Shown in pieces: positions 17,032 through 27,200 of a stretch of DNA of 64,000 nt; position 1 is the first letter of the stretch, and each line of letters begins with the position of its first letter. The notes under the pieces were generated by a model. That model was given only the letters and a program-made list of their open reading frames with translations, did not search any database and was not told the DNA's origin. A program made the translations under genes and the position numbers. Source of the stretch: Chryseobacterium tructae (GTDB lineage: Bacteria > Bacteroidota > Bacteroidia > Flavobacteriales > Weeksellaceae); assembly GCF_030409875.1 (NCBI RefSeq), contig NZ_JAUFQR010000001.1, forward strand, positions 310,001 to 374,000. Direction: 5' to 3'.

Positions 17032-17724
17032 TTATTTTTTCACGAACTTAAATTCATGAGACTGTAAGCCCCGAGTTGTTATTCTTAATAGATAAACCCC
17101 GGATATAAGTTGTGAAACATCAATTTTTGAATCGAATATTTCAGACCTTATGAGCCGTCCGTCAATATGATATATCTGCATAATTTGCCCATCATTAATT
17201 CCGGAAATATGGATGATATCTGTAACAGGATTAGGAAAAACTTGAATTTTGCCCTTAGAAACTTCCTGTATTCCGAGAGTCGGACCTTGTATGTCTCCTG
17301 TCATTGTAGAGTTTCCAGAAGTAAGATTGCCACCACATTGGCTAATGGTTTGTGAGGTGTTTTCAATCCATGTCCCAGCGGCATTTCCTGGCGGAATAGC
17401 AAGGCTGTTGTTGCTTGTGGAATTATAATATATTAAAAAGGGAGTTGTAAAAGTACCGTTGCCTTCATCTGCAAGAAATTCCCAGCGGGATAAAGAATTA
17501 TTCCATTGGATTTTAAACTCACAAGTTCCCAGCCCTCCACAAGGCTGCTGTCCATCAATAGGAGTTGTCATGTAAATATTTTTATTGAAGCTATCCGTTC
17601 CGGTTTTATTGAAAACGAAATTCTGATCATCAAATAGATTATGACATCCGTTAAAGGTGATCGTCTGGGCTGAAGCTGAGCCTGCAAATACCAGACATAG
17701 TAAGTAAAGGTATTTCATAACCAT
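17032..17724 (-). CDS. secreted protein with T9SS type A sorting domain
   Basis: A 230-residue exported protein. The signal peptide ends in GSASAQ. The middle contains several Cys pairs and short repeats (CHNLFDDQNFVFN, CGGLGTCEFKIQWN) like a small carbohydrate- or adhesion-type beta domain, not assigned. The last 75 residues are a typical type A sorting domain: IQVFPNPVTDIIHISG, then MQIYHIDGRLIRSE, then SGVYLLRITTRG. T9SS would move it across the outer membrane. Its ATG (17724) overlaps the corrected stop of the tail-collar gene (TAATG), so the pair is likely translated together. The alternative ATG at 17718 also fits. Confidence 0.85.
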   Translation of the reverse strand: MVMKYLYLLCLVFAGSASAQTITFNGCHNLFDDQNFVFNKTGTDSFNKNIYMTTPIDGQQPCGGLGTCEFKIQWNNSLSRWEFLADEGNGTFTTPFLIYYNSTSNNSLAIPPGNAAGTWIENTSQTISQCGGNLTSGNSTMTGDIQGPTLGIQEVSKGKIQVFPNPVTDIIHISGINDGQIMQIYHIDGRLIRSEIFDSKIDVSQLISGVYLLRITTRGLQSHEFKFVKK

Positions 17725-18316
17725 TAATTATGGGATGGGAAATACCGTTCAGGGCAATAATACATTTTACTGTAAGAAATGGCTGCCTGTTTTCATGAGC
17801 TTGATTGCCTCCCGTATTGTTTAGCATTGTGCTTTTCATGGTAGTGTCCGTTGAAGCATCTGAATATTCTTTATCCAGAATTTTTGTATTAGCGGGTAAA
17901 CTTCCGGTAGGTACATTCTGATTTCCTTCAGCGGTTACAGCATTTACCGTGTGATTGTGAGCAGGCATTTGTGCCACGGTTAGGGTTACGCTTTCAGCTC
18001 CTCCGGTTTGTCCAATGGTGTAATTTGTTTGACCTCCAGGAGCCTGTCCGTTATGAACAAGAACTCTACCTCGCATATCAGGTAATGCAAAGGTCGTAAT
18101 TCCATCTCCTCCGTAAGTAGTCCCCAAAAGTGAGAAAAGAGCTGTGTTTTGTGCGATAGACATAAGCTGTCCATTACATTCAGCCCAGCCATTCGGGGCA
18201 AAATTATAAGGAACGAATGCAATTTGACCTAAAAAAGGTTCTGATCCTTGAGCTTTTAATGCAGGGGAAAATGCACCGCAGATGAGCAGTGTGCATGTGA
18301 AAAGTAAATTTTTCAT
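17651..18316 (-). CDS. phage tail collar-domain protein (microcystin-dependent protein family), 3' frameshift
   Basis: A Sec-exported protein (signal peptide ends in ALKAQG) of the tail-collar/MdpB-like family: FLGQIAFVPYNFAPNGWAEC, LFSLLGTTYGGDGITTFALP, DMRGRVLVHNG, and the end ENRQPFLTVKCIIALNG. Family members stop shortly after the last motif with an I-F-P-S-like ending. Here the frame runs on for 25 odd codons into the next gene. Adding one T at the run at 17740-17742 restores G-I-F-P-S-H-N and a stop at 17724-17726, which overlaps the next ATG. The corrected protein has 197 residues. The in-frame extension to 17651 is therefore probably an artefact. Confidence 0.85.
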   Translation of the reverse strand: MKNLLFTCTLLICGAFSPALKAQGSEPFLGQIAFVPYNFAPNGWAECNGQLMSIAQNTALFSLLGTTYGGDGITTFALPDMRGRVLVHNGQAPGGQTNYTIGQTGGAESVTLTVAQMPAHNHTVNAVTAEGNQNVPTGSLPANTKILDKEYSDASTDTTMKSTMLNNTGGNQAHENRQPFLTVKCIIALNGISHPIINGYEIPLLTMSGICRLSFSPDDHL

Positions 18317-18349
18317 GATAATTGATTTTTACTAGTATAAATTTAAAAA

Positions 18350-18383
18350 GAAAAAACCTTTCAGATTGAACTAAAAGGTTTGA
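18350..18383 (-). terminator. terminator of the DUF4407/AAA-M41 operon
   Basis: On the minus strand AAACCTTTT, an 11-base loop, and AAAGGTTT are followed by TTTTCTTTTT. It lies 40 bp beyond the stop at 18423. Confidence 0.75.
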
Positions 18384-18422
18384 ATTTATTAATGGTTTTT
18401 GCTATTTCTATAGATATTTTCT

Positions 18423-20299
18423 CTAGGAATTTAATAATTGATGATAATTCGTAATATGTAAATATCCTTCTTCCTTGATACTAACTACTAATTGATGGGC
18501 AACTGCCATATCATGGATTTCCTTTGGTGACATACTTCCTTTTTCACTAAGGGTTTTGCTCATATTTTTAAGTAAATCAAGATGTAGAATCAGATCTTCT
18601 CTTGTTTTTTGCACAAGTTCCTGCATCAATTTTTCGATTCTTTCATCAGTGATGTGTTGCTGCATACGGTGAGGATAGGCCTCCAGGTTATATGCTGCCT
18701 GATAGTCTTCTTCAAAACCATATTTTCTGATGAAATCAATGGCCAGACTTGTTGCTTGTTCCCTGTCGTGGCTTCTTCCGATGCTGGCATGCTGATCTCC
18801 AAAAATAATTTCCTCAGCAATACCGCCTGCCAGATAGATTTTGATTCTATTCAGTAGACTTTCTTTGGTATCATGAATCTGATGGGGGAAGGTAAAGCCC
18901 GCCGCATAACTGCTTGCTACTTTACTCTTAAGTTGTAATGGTGCAAAACCTGTATAAAGGATATAAGAAACAGCGTGGCCACACTCATGAACACTGATGT
19001 TGGCTACAGCATCCTGTTGGTTGGCTTGTCGTATGCTGTCAATTCTTCCCAGATAAGGAATTTCAATAGTTCTCTTACCTATCTTTCCGATAATCATCTT
19101 CTTCTCCTGAAGGTAATTGATATCAATGTTCTTATCATCATGGATAATAGCTTCAAATAGGAAATTGCTGAGGTTGGTATCTAAATATCAACCACACTGC
19201 TGAAAACAGGGCGTACCCCTTGAACCGGAAATACTCCATTTCGGTAAATTAACTCATTGATCTCTTTATTGATCTTTAAAGAAACTCCGAACTTAGTTTT
19301 TGTTTTATGCTTTAAATTATCGATTTCCCGTTGAATCAGTTTATGAAAGTCCTCCGTTTTTAAAGAAAAATAGATCAAATGAATATTCCCAAACCTGGCT
19401 ACCTGCTCAGGACGGAATTTTCTGGCTAAAGCATTTTTAATGTCAACTACAGTTATTTTTTTAGTAAATGCATGGTAGATATTAGCATCTACATCTGCTT
19501 CACTGGTTTCCTTTGACATCTGAAATGCTTCATCCAGGTTCCCGCTGATGATGATAAGCATTTTGCTATAATCTACGGGTTCATAGATTTTCTTTTCTTT
19601 CTGTTTTTTGCGGATTAGCTTAATCATATCTTCCTCCTTCATATCGATAATGCTCATGACATCATCATCCATGCTGAGGTATTTTTTTAGCTCTTTGGCA
19701 TCCCATAGGTTCAGATAAGGATTTTCATCCAGCTCTGTTTCTCCGCTCAGCTTTCGTCTGTCATTTTCTTTTTTTCGGAACAGATAGGAGAATAAATAAT
19801 GTTCAAGATCTTCACGTTCTCTTTTACTCAAACGTCCATCACTCAGTAGTTCCCAGAAATCGGTAAACTTGGTTTGCGGTACCGGTACACCATCCGGATC
19901 TATTGTATTGAAACGCTGGATCTCGTCAAAAAGAGCAATGCTTGGTTTTTCATCACTCAGTCCATTGCTTTGTAAAATATCTGAAACACTTTTACTCCAT
20001 GATGTTTCATCCGTATTGCTTAATTCAATTTCTACGAAACGGTTTTGAAAATCAAGAAAGCGAACCATTTTTCTTACCAGATCCGTTTTTCCTACTCCGG
20101 TCATTCCCCAAAGATTAATAACCACAGGACGGGTCAGAATCTCCGGCATCAGGTACCATATCTGAATATATTCCATGATATCATCGATGATCTTATCTAT
20201 ACCGATGAATTCTTTTTTAAGGTAAGCTTTACAATCGTCCAGCTTCTTCTTTTTCTTCTGGATTTCTTCTTTGTTAATAATCATGTATGAAAAATACAT
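18423..20299 (-). pseudogene. Clp-like AAA+ ATPase fused to FtsH-like M41 metallopeptidase, one frameshift
   Basis: Read as two pieces (20299-19181 and 19097-18423), but one extra T at 19183-19185 turns ATT-TAG into ATT-TTA-GAT and joins them into one protein of about 625 residues. The N-terminal half is a AAA+ ATPase: Walker A GMTGVGKTDLV, Walker B IALFDEIQRF, a long charged insertion, then RKFRPEQVARFG and GVRPVFSSVVDI, which recall the Clp/HslU C-terminal small domain. The C-terminal half is an M41-type peptidase with VHECGHAVSYILYTG (zinc-binding HExxH) and GGIAEEIIFGD plus DREQATSLAIDFIRKYGF, close to FtsH. There is no transmembrane segment. The start at 20299 overlaps the stop of the DUF4407 gene (TAATG). 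It probably acts as an energy-dependent protease with a membrane partner (inference). Confidence 0.8.
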
Positions 20300-21368
20300 T
20301 ATTTTTTTAGATTATCCTTGAAATCTTCAACCCTGAAATCGGTAAGAGCATTTCCTTTTTCAATTTTTTCTTTAGAATATAATCTGAAGTCGTTTTCTGT
20401 TTTTTCTAAGAGATAATCATAAGGTCCTACATGAGAAATTAATTTTACCAGTACCGGAGAAATTTCAAGACAGATAAATAATCCCATGATAAAAGTAGCT
20501 GCCAAGCCAATGATGGCAGAGTTTTTACCAAGCTCGTCCAAGGCCTGAAGTCTGGCTGCAAAACCATTGAATTTATCTTCAAAAGTTTCTGTAGACTTTC
20601 TTTCTGTTTCAAGATTCGTATAGACTTTTGAAATTTCTTTATCCAGATATTCCAGTCTTGGAGCTACCTGTTTTTGGTAATTTTCGAGATCTTGTCTTCT
20701 TTGTTCTTTGAGTTGTTGTTTACGCTTAGCATTAGACCCGAATCCTTCTTTACCACTGGTTAAACCGGATTCTTTACCTAAATTTCCTTCTCAAGCTCTA
20801 CAGATGCAGAATCGTATGACTGCTGATATTGAGCTGCCTTGTCTGCAATTTGTTTTTTTTCTGTTTCAAAAGGGCCACTTTGCTGAAGAATTCTTCCGGT
20901 CATTTCTCCCTGAAGCTGTTTTTTATTCCTTTGAATAATGGTATTCAGTTGTTTATTTACCTCTTTTTCAAAGATTTTAAGCTCTAAAGGTTTGGAAATA
21001 ATAATTCCTAGAAATGTGGCAAGGATTAAACGGGGAATAGACATCAGGATCTGATTCCACCATGTTCCTGTTTTTTTGATGGAAGAAACAATATACCGGT
21101 CAAGATTAAAGATCATTAATCCCCACAGAATTCCAAACCCTACTGCTGCCCAGATATCATCAAATACGGTATACATGGCATAGCCTGCAGATAGAGTAGC
21201 AAACACGGCGGTGAAAAGTACAATACCTCCAATTCCGGAAAATTTATTCCATTCACTTGGGGTCTTTCTTAAGATATGGATGTTCCCGCCGGAACACACC
21301 ATCAGAAACTTTTGGAACCAATTTATTTTATGATTCACCTGATTTATAGTTTGTTGGTCTGTTTTCAT
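20299..21368 (-). pseudogene. DUF4407 multi-pass membrane protein, one frameshift
   Basis: Two pieces (to 20778 and from 20541) join into one protein of about 356 residues if one T is added at 20780-20782 (ATT-TAG becomes ATT-TTA-GGT). The N-terminus has the DUF4407 start with NWFQKFLMVCSGGNIHIL and three membrane segments (IVLFTAVFATLSAGYAM, AVGFGILWGLMIFNLDRYI, IPRLILATFLGIIISKPL). A long coiled-coil-like charged region follows, then one more membrane segment (IIGLAATFIMGLFICLEISP). The ATG at 21368 is preferred over the TTG six codons earlier. It is translationally coupled to the AAA+/M41 gene, so the two probably form one membrane-bound complex. Function of DUF4407 is not established. Confidence 0.8.
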
Positions 21369-21383
21369 TATAGAAAATTTATA

Positions 21384-21391
21384 CAAAGGTA
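21384..21391 (-). promoter_or_regulatory. -7 element for the DUF4407/AAA-M41 operon
   Basis: Minus-strand TACCTTTG, 15 bp before the ATG at 21368, matches TAnnTTTG. A weak TTGG lies 15 bases further upstream, shorter than the usual spacer. Confidence 0.5.
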
Positions 21392-21623
21392 ATACTAAAA
21401 ATCATACCAATGTAAAAGATAGTATTATGTTTTACCAAGTAATTTAATGTTTTATATTTTAAAAAGTGATTTTTGCTGAGTTTATACTCTTTTAATAAAT
21501 TTTTTTTAGTAATGTAAAAGTTTAAAAAATATTTATTTTATGATATTTATTATGATTTTTATTCTTTAAAAATGAATGTTTTTGGGTTTTTGCACCCATT
21601 GGTGAAAAAAAAATATATAATAG

Positions 21624-21654
21624 TTTGGAGAGTTTATAAAATATTTTATTTTTG
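21624..21654 (+). promoter_or_regulatory. promoter of the TPR-LTD-RHS operon
   Basis: TTTG (21624-21627), a 19-base spacer and TATTTTTG (21647-21654): a complete match to the Bacteroidota consensus. Transcription should start near 21661, exactly where the leader hairpin begins. The AT-rich stretch from 21400 to 21620 contains nothing else I could recognise. Confidence 0.8.
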
Positions 21655-21658
21655 CAAT

Positions 21659-21737
21659 AAGGGGAAGTTAGACAATATTTTTATAACCTTCGCGGTACAA
21701 AGATACAGGCCATTGAAACCCTGTCTTCCCCTTTTTA
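21659..21737 (+). ncRNA. structured 5' leader RNA ahead of the RHS operon
   Basis: AAGGGGAAG (21659-21667) pairs with CTTCCCCTT (21725-21733), 9 bp, and encloses 57 bases with an inner ACAGG/CCTGT hairpin. TTTTT follows the closing arm, so the closing stem could itself act as a terminator. The first base lies just after the promoter, and the structure ends 17 bp before the start codon of the TPR gene. This looks like a regulatory leader or attenuator. No known riboswitch class was recognised. Confidence 0.5.
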
Positions 21738-21753
21738 ATTAAAAAAACAACTA

Positions 21754-23088
21754 ATGACCAGAAAAGATTTCCTTACACTAGGTTCTCTAAGTGTGATGTA
21801 TTTACTATTTCCAAGCTACTTGTTTTCGGAAGTTACCACTAAAAATTTTTTACCTGAAGATGTTAATACATTATTAAAATCTGCCTCTGATTTGAGAAAA
21901 CAGAAAAGATTTGATGATGCTAAAAAAGTTTATCAAAAAATCATTCTGCAATATCCCAATGAAATAAGAGGTTATGATGGTATGAGGAAAACTTTATTAT
22001 CACAAAATAATAAAGAATGGGAAGTAATATTGATGTTTAAAGCAGCTTTAGTATTAGCACCGGATAATATAGAACTTCAGCAACGTCTTAATAAAGAATA
22101 CTTAAATGCAGCAACCGGAAATAAAAAGCTATTACAACTTATTGGTTTCAAGGGACGTTTGTTGGTTGATATTAAAAATCAATATGAAAGCCCAACGCAA
22201 AGGAGTTATAGAAATGCAAATGTAGGAGAGCAATATTCTAAAATATGTAGACTAGTAGAATGGGAAGCTGATATTAAAAGTCCTCATAAAAGTCCAAAAT
22301 TTAAAGCCTATAAAAAAGAACAGTACCAGAAGTACAAGCATCGGTTTGATCAGCTTACAACAGATGAATTGAATACGGAATTAAATGCTCTATTGGCAAA
22401 ACCCTCTTCTGAGGATAGAGTACACCATATTCGGCAGCTTTACAATTTAAGCTTTAAAAAAATGCGGAAAGAGAAAAATCCTGAAGCATTAAATAAGGCA
22501 TTAAACTATTATAATACAATAGATAAAAAAGATCCTTTATTTTTAAAATATATTCGTGACTTAGCAAGATCTCAAAAAAAATATGATGTTTTGATTCAGG
22601 TGGAGACTCAAAATAATACCCTAAAGAAAACATTTTGGTCAGCTTTATCACTGTTGGATGTCCATATCAGAAAAGCAGAACATCAGAAAAGTATGATCCC
22701 TTCTGAAACAGCTGCGCTTATGAAATTCTTAGAAGAAAATATAGACGCCCCCAATAAACGATTTGAGGTTAATACTCGTAAAATAAAGCTTAATATTTTG
22801 GGGAATCAGTTGGATGTCGCTAAAGATCAGTTGCTTAATCAGTGTAAAGCTATGTATGGGACTTTCAATACACACATGATTGACCGTGTGAATGTGTTGA
22901 TTGCGAAATACTATTCCAAGAAAGGCGATTCAGAGGGAAAGAAAAGAATATTGAATATCGTGGTTGATCCGGGACAATATATTGATAATGCAGATCCTCT
23001 AATTAAATCAATTGCTTTGATGAATCGGAAAAGAGTTTCTAAAGGAGCCTCCAATCAAAATTTACAAAAACTAATAAGCCAATCATGA
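21754..23088 (+). CDS. secreted TPR-type repeat protein
   Basis: A 444-residue protein. The N-terminus (MTRKDFLTLGSLSVMYLLFPSYLF) looks like a signal peptide or anchor; it lacks a twin-arginine pair. Helical repeats follow: LLKSASDLRKQKRFDDAKKV and YDGMRKTLLSQ resemble TPR units, then EVILMFKAALVLAPDN. The middle is Lys-rich. It is the first gene of the operon with the lamin-tail protein and RHS protein: its stop overlaps the next start (ATGA). Its role is unknown, but TPR proteins often act as chaperones or adaptors, so a part in handling the giant RHS protein is possible (inference). Confidence 0.78.
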   Translation: MTRKDFLTLGSLSVMYLLFPSYLFSEVTTKNFLPEDVNTLLKSASDLRKQKRFDDAKKVYQKIILQYPNEIRGYDGMRKTLLSQNNKEWEVILMFKAALVLAPDNIELQQRLNKEYLNAATGNKKLLQLIGFKGRLLVDIKNQYESPTQRSYRNANVGEQYSKICRLVEWEADIKSPHKSPKFKAYKKEQYQKYKHRFDQLTTDELNTELNALLAKPSSEDRVHHIRQLYNLSFKKMRKEKNPEALNKALNYYNTIDKKDPLFLKYIRDLARSQKKYDVLIQVETQNNTLKKTFWSALSLLDVHIRKAEHQKSMIPSETAALMKFLEENIDAPNKRFEVNTRKIKLNILGNQLDVAKDQLLNQCKAMYGTFNTHMIDRVNVLIAKYYSKKGDSEGKKRILNIVVDPGQYIDNADPLIKSIALMNRKRVSKGASNQNLQKLISQS

Positions 23089-24296
23089 AAATAAAATATA
23101 CTATTTCTTTTTTTCTGCTTCTTTTAGGAAAACTTTTTTATTCTCAGATTATAATTACAGAAGTGTACTGGAATACTCCTTATAATGAAAAACTGAAATT
23201 TACTAAGAAAATTAATGGAGTTCCTAACGGGGAGTTTATCGATGCTGTAAAGCATCATAGAGGAGAATTTGTAGAGCTTTATAATTATAGTGATAAAGAT
23301 CTTAATCTCAAAAACTGGACTTTATATGATTATCAGGGTTCATTCCAATTGCCGGATAAGATCATTAAAAGTGGACAATTTGTAGTTGTTGCATATAGTA
23401 CACTCCCTGGAAATACAACTCCTTTTTCCGAGTATTTCACGACCACAGCCGGAAAAGAAGATCAAATTATTCTTCAGGACAAGATTATTATACGAAATAA
23501 GAGAGAAACTTTATCTCTAGGCTATGTTACCAATGATGGCGTTGGAGGTATAGTAAGTAAAATAGCATGGGATTTTAGAGAGGAACCGAAACGTAACTTT
23601 CTTCCCAACTTAGCGGCTAATCCCTCTCAATTTTATACTGTTAAGTCTATACAGTATCATCCTGATCCGGCATCTACATTAGATCCAAATGTACAATTGG
23701 AACCTGATGCCTTAACCTATTATCAAGCAACCCCTAATCCTTTAGCAGCTGATTTTGTACCTCCTATTCAAAGTTATGACGAACTGGTTAAAAATACATT
23801 TCAGGAATTTTTTTCTTATTTAGATTGGACAGATAATGTAAATGAATTGGTTAATAAGACTTGTCCTATTTCAATTGAACAGGTTTCCCAAACACCCACT
23901 AATCCTAGTAATCCTGTAAGGCAATGTTTTTCATATGATACTGCTGGGAATTTTGTAAATACAAATTGTGGAAAGAATGTTTTAATTCCTCCAATAAAGT
24001 TAATTACGCATGATTTGGATGAGATAAAGAATAATATTACAATATTCCCCAATCCCACAAAAGCTTCTGAACAATATAATGTAACGATATTATGGTCTGG
24101 TTCCGCATTGGACAAGATTCAGTCTGTACAGATTTTTAATTCTACAGGTTCGCTTATCCATAATTTTAATTTTACACCGACTCAAGGTATCAATACAATT
24201 TCTTTTAGTCTGCAGAATCAGCTTCCGGGGACTTTTATTGCCAATTTTGTTTTATTTAACGGGCAAGTAATATCTAAAAATATTTTAAGATGGTAA
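23085..24296 (+). CDS. lamin-tail-domain protein with T9SS type A sorting domain
   Basis: A 403-residue exported protein. Signal peptide: MKIKYTISFFLLLLGKLFY. Residues about 22-160 form a lamin-tail (LTD) Ig-like domain: IIITEVYWNTPYN, then GEFVELYNYSDKDLNLKNW, LYDYQGSF and KSGQFVVVAYST. The last 80 residues are a type A sorting domain: NITIFPNPTKASEQYNV, then VQIFNSTGSLIHNF, then LPGTFIANFVLFNGQV. T9SS would place it on the cell surface. It is translationally linked to both neighbours (ATGA overlap upstream, 7-bp overlap with the RHS gene), suggesting that it is made together with the RHS toxin. Confidence 0.85.
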   Translation: MKIKYTISFFLLLLGKLFYSQIIITEVYWNTPYNEKLKFTKKINGVPNGEFIDAVKHHRGEFVELYNYSDKDLNLKNWTLYDYQGSFQLPDKIIKSGQFVVVAYSTLPGNTTPFSEYFTTTAGKEDQIILQDKIIIRNKRETLSLGYVTNDGVGGIVSKIAWDFREEPKRNFLPNLAANPSQFYTVKSIQYHPDPASTLDPNVQLEPDALTYYQATPNPLAADFVPPIQSYDELVKNTFQEFFSYLDWTDNVNELVNKTCPISIEQVSQTPTNPSNPVRQCFSYDTAGNFVNTNCGKNVLIPPIKLITHDLDEIKNNITIFPNPTKASEQYNVTILWSGSALDKIQSVQIFNSTGSLIHNFNFTPTQGINTISFSLQNQLPGTFIANFVLFNGQVISKNILRW

Positions 24297-27200
24297 TTTC
24301 ACAAACAGTACAATTAAAAATATATTCTGTTTTATTATTTTTTATATCGTACATCACAGCATTTTCTCAAGAGAATAAAACGATTGAGATTCCTCTGAAA
24401 TATAGCACGGCTGGATATGCTGAAAATAATTCTTCGAAGGGCGGCAGCACTTCAGGAAAGATTGTTCTTGATGTACTAGCTCCTTCAGTACAGGCAGAAA
24501 TGGGTACTAGTGAAACGGGAGCTCTTACTTATATCTTGCCTATTGAGGTTTTTAAAGGGTTAAATAATTTTCAACCCAATGTAGCATTAGCCTATAATAG
24601 CCAAAGTAGTAATGGGCAGGCTGGTTGGGGTTGGAATATTGTTGGACTTTCTACCATTACGATGGGTGGAAAAAGTAAAGAAATTGATGGAATAACAATA
24701 GGTACACAATATGATGGTAAAGACCCTTATTATTTGGATGGGCAAAGACTCCTAAAAATTAATGAAACCACTTTTGCTACAGAAAAGTTTTCTAAGGTCA
24801 AAATAACAAAGCCGACATCTGGAGAATATCAATTTATTGTTCAGTATACAGATGGTAAGATCGCAAAATATAAGGAGCTGATTTCTCAACAATTTTATAT
24901 TTCTACCATTACGGATGCTTTTAATAACGAAATACACTACTCTTATCAGGTAGAAAATAATGTTCCGGTTGTAACAAAAATATCCTATGGAGGAAATGAT
25001 ATAGGAAGTGATAAATACTTTGTCAATTTTCTTTATAAGGCTCGAAAGCGTAATATTCAGATATTTAGAAAAGGGATATCTTATCTTACCAATAAAGTTC
25101 TTTATGAGATTAATACAAGCTCTTCTGATGTTGCTGTATACAGAAAATATAGCCTTTCTCATGACTATATTGAAGATAATAGTGTAGAACGTTTAAGAAG
25201 TGTTATTGTAAGTAATGAAAATGGTGAAAAACTTAAACCTCTAAACTTTAATTATAATACTGTCACACAGGGAGTAATAGCATGGGGAGCTAATAGATGG
25301 GATGGAATTAATGGAGGAGCTACTGGCTTAGGAAGTGTCACTTTAGGAAATTTTACCAAAGACAAATATCCTTACCCAGTGTTTCAGGTTAGACATGCAA
25401 ATGGGTATGATATTAGCGATGGTGGTACTTTTTACGGAAACATAGATGTAGGAACAAATAATTCAGGTACATCATTGTTTTCCGGAAGAGTTTTGGATCT
25501 TAATAACAGAATTACTGAAAAAGATCAGTTAATTGTTGTAAATGAATCTTCAATAGGGAATGGAGATTATAATAATCCAAATGCAGGAATTAATCAGCAG
25601 CTAAAAGATCAGGTTGTATTTGGGATAAAGAATATAGTGACCGGAGATTTACGAAAAGTATCAGTTCCTGTAAAAGGGGGGCTCGTAGAAGTACAGAACT
25701 ATATAGCGCCAGATCCTTACGATCCTTATAGCCAGGGATCTTATGAAACATCTTATACACGCGATGAAACAAGAAGAGAGTATGTTCAGGCTGACTTTAA
25801 TAATGATGGACTTATAGATTTTTTAATTATAGAGCCAAAGAATTTAAATAGAGGAAATCGTATATACCTTGCTGAAATAGGAAAACAGAATTCAAGTACT
25901 GCTATCGATCTTAATCCCGTTATTTTAAGTGAGACTTTACCTTTCCATGGAAAAGATATTTATCCTGTGGAATTTGATGGGGATGGTCTTCCTGAATTAT
26001 TGGTTGTAGATAAATATAATGCAAAATATTCTGTTTATAAAATAAACTTTGGAACAAATAATCTGGATACATTAGTTTCTAACGAACAGCTTTATAATTT
26101 TGGAAGTAAAACGCCTCTTCTTTTTGGAGATTTCAATGGAGATGGTTTGACTGACTTTATTACTCCACAAACTGTATATGAAATTCCTGAAGATGATAAT
26201 TCTGGAATTAAAATGGGAGATACTTATTACAGGATGCAAACAGAAGGTTTGTTGTGGTGGAAATATACAGGAAACGGAGCAACATTCATAAAGAATCAGG
26301 AAGATTACACAGAACAAAAGATTGCATATTTAAAACCCTCTCAGAATAATTATATAAAAAGAACCACTTTTTGGCAAAAGTTCTGGAATGGGCAGCCTGA
26401 TTCATATGAATTTACACGATATGCAACTAATAATATTATTATTACAGATTTTAACAATGATGGACGGTCAGATATTATTACCATTAATAAAATTGGTAAA
26501 ATAAAATATAATGTTGATGGAAAATTATATGGAGCACCTGTACACAATCTATCTAATACTTTATTAAGAAGAGCTTCTGCTCTTAGAATTGAAGAATTTT
26601 ATTCATCACTTACGAATAGGGTGAATTTTTATGAAAACAAGAATTTACAGGGAGGGACGTTTAAACAATTATCCACCTTTTCTATTGAAAGTCATGAAAT
26701 TTCTCCTTTATCACTCATTACATCAGCTTCCAGTTTTAATTATCTCAATATATTTAGAGCAGGTATTGACATTTTTGACCCAATTGTAAGGGAGAATAGA
26801 TTTATCGGGATAAGCAATGATAACTTTTTGGAAAAGCAGATTCAGGAAGTAAATAATGGCTCAAGTATTCTTCAAAAGATCAGTTATGAGAGTATGGATT
26901 TTTTTGAGGGAGCTGAGGCTAATATTAACAGCGCTAAAATAGCCTATTATTATAAGCCACAGGAACAATTGAAATATCCTTATTTGGTACATAAAGCTAA
27001 TCCTATGCTTTACTTAGTCAATAAAATACATACTGTTTTTGACGATAAAATTCTTACAAAAGAATACCGATATGAAAATGGAATACAGCATCTTGAGGGG
27101 AAAGGATTTAGAGGATTTCAGAAAACTTATGCAAGTGATGCTTATGAATCTGAACTAAAGAATGGAAAGTACATTAATAAGAATCCGGTAAAAGCTGTTT

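Noticed and set aside
19181..20805. Programmed -1 frameshifting to join the AAA+/M41 and DUF4407 parts
   Set aside because: The sites lack an X-XXY-YYZ slippery heptamer in the zero frame and share the A/T-run loss pattern with unrelated genes.
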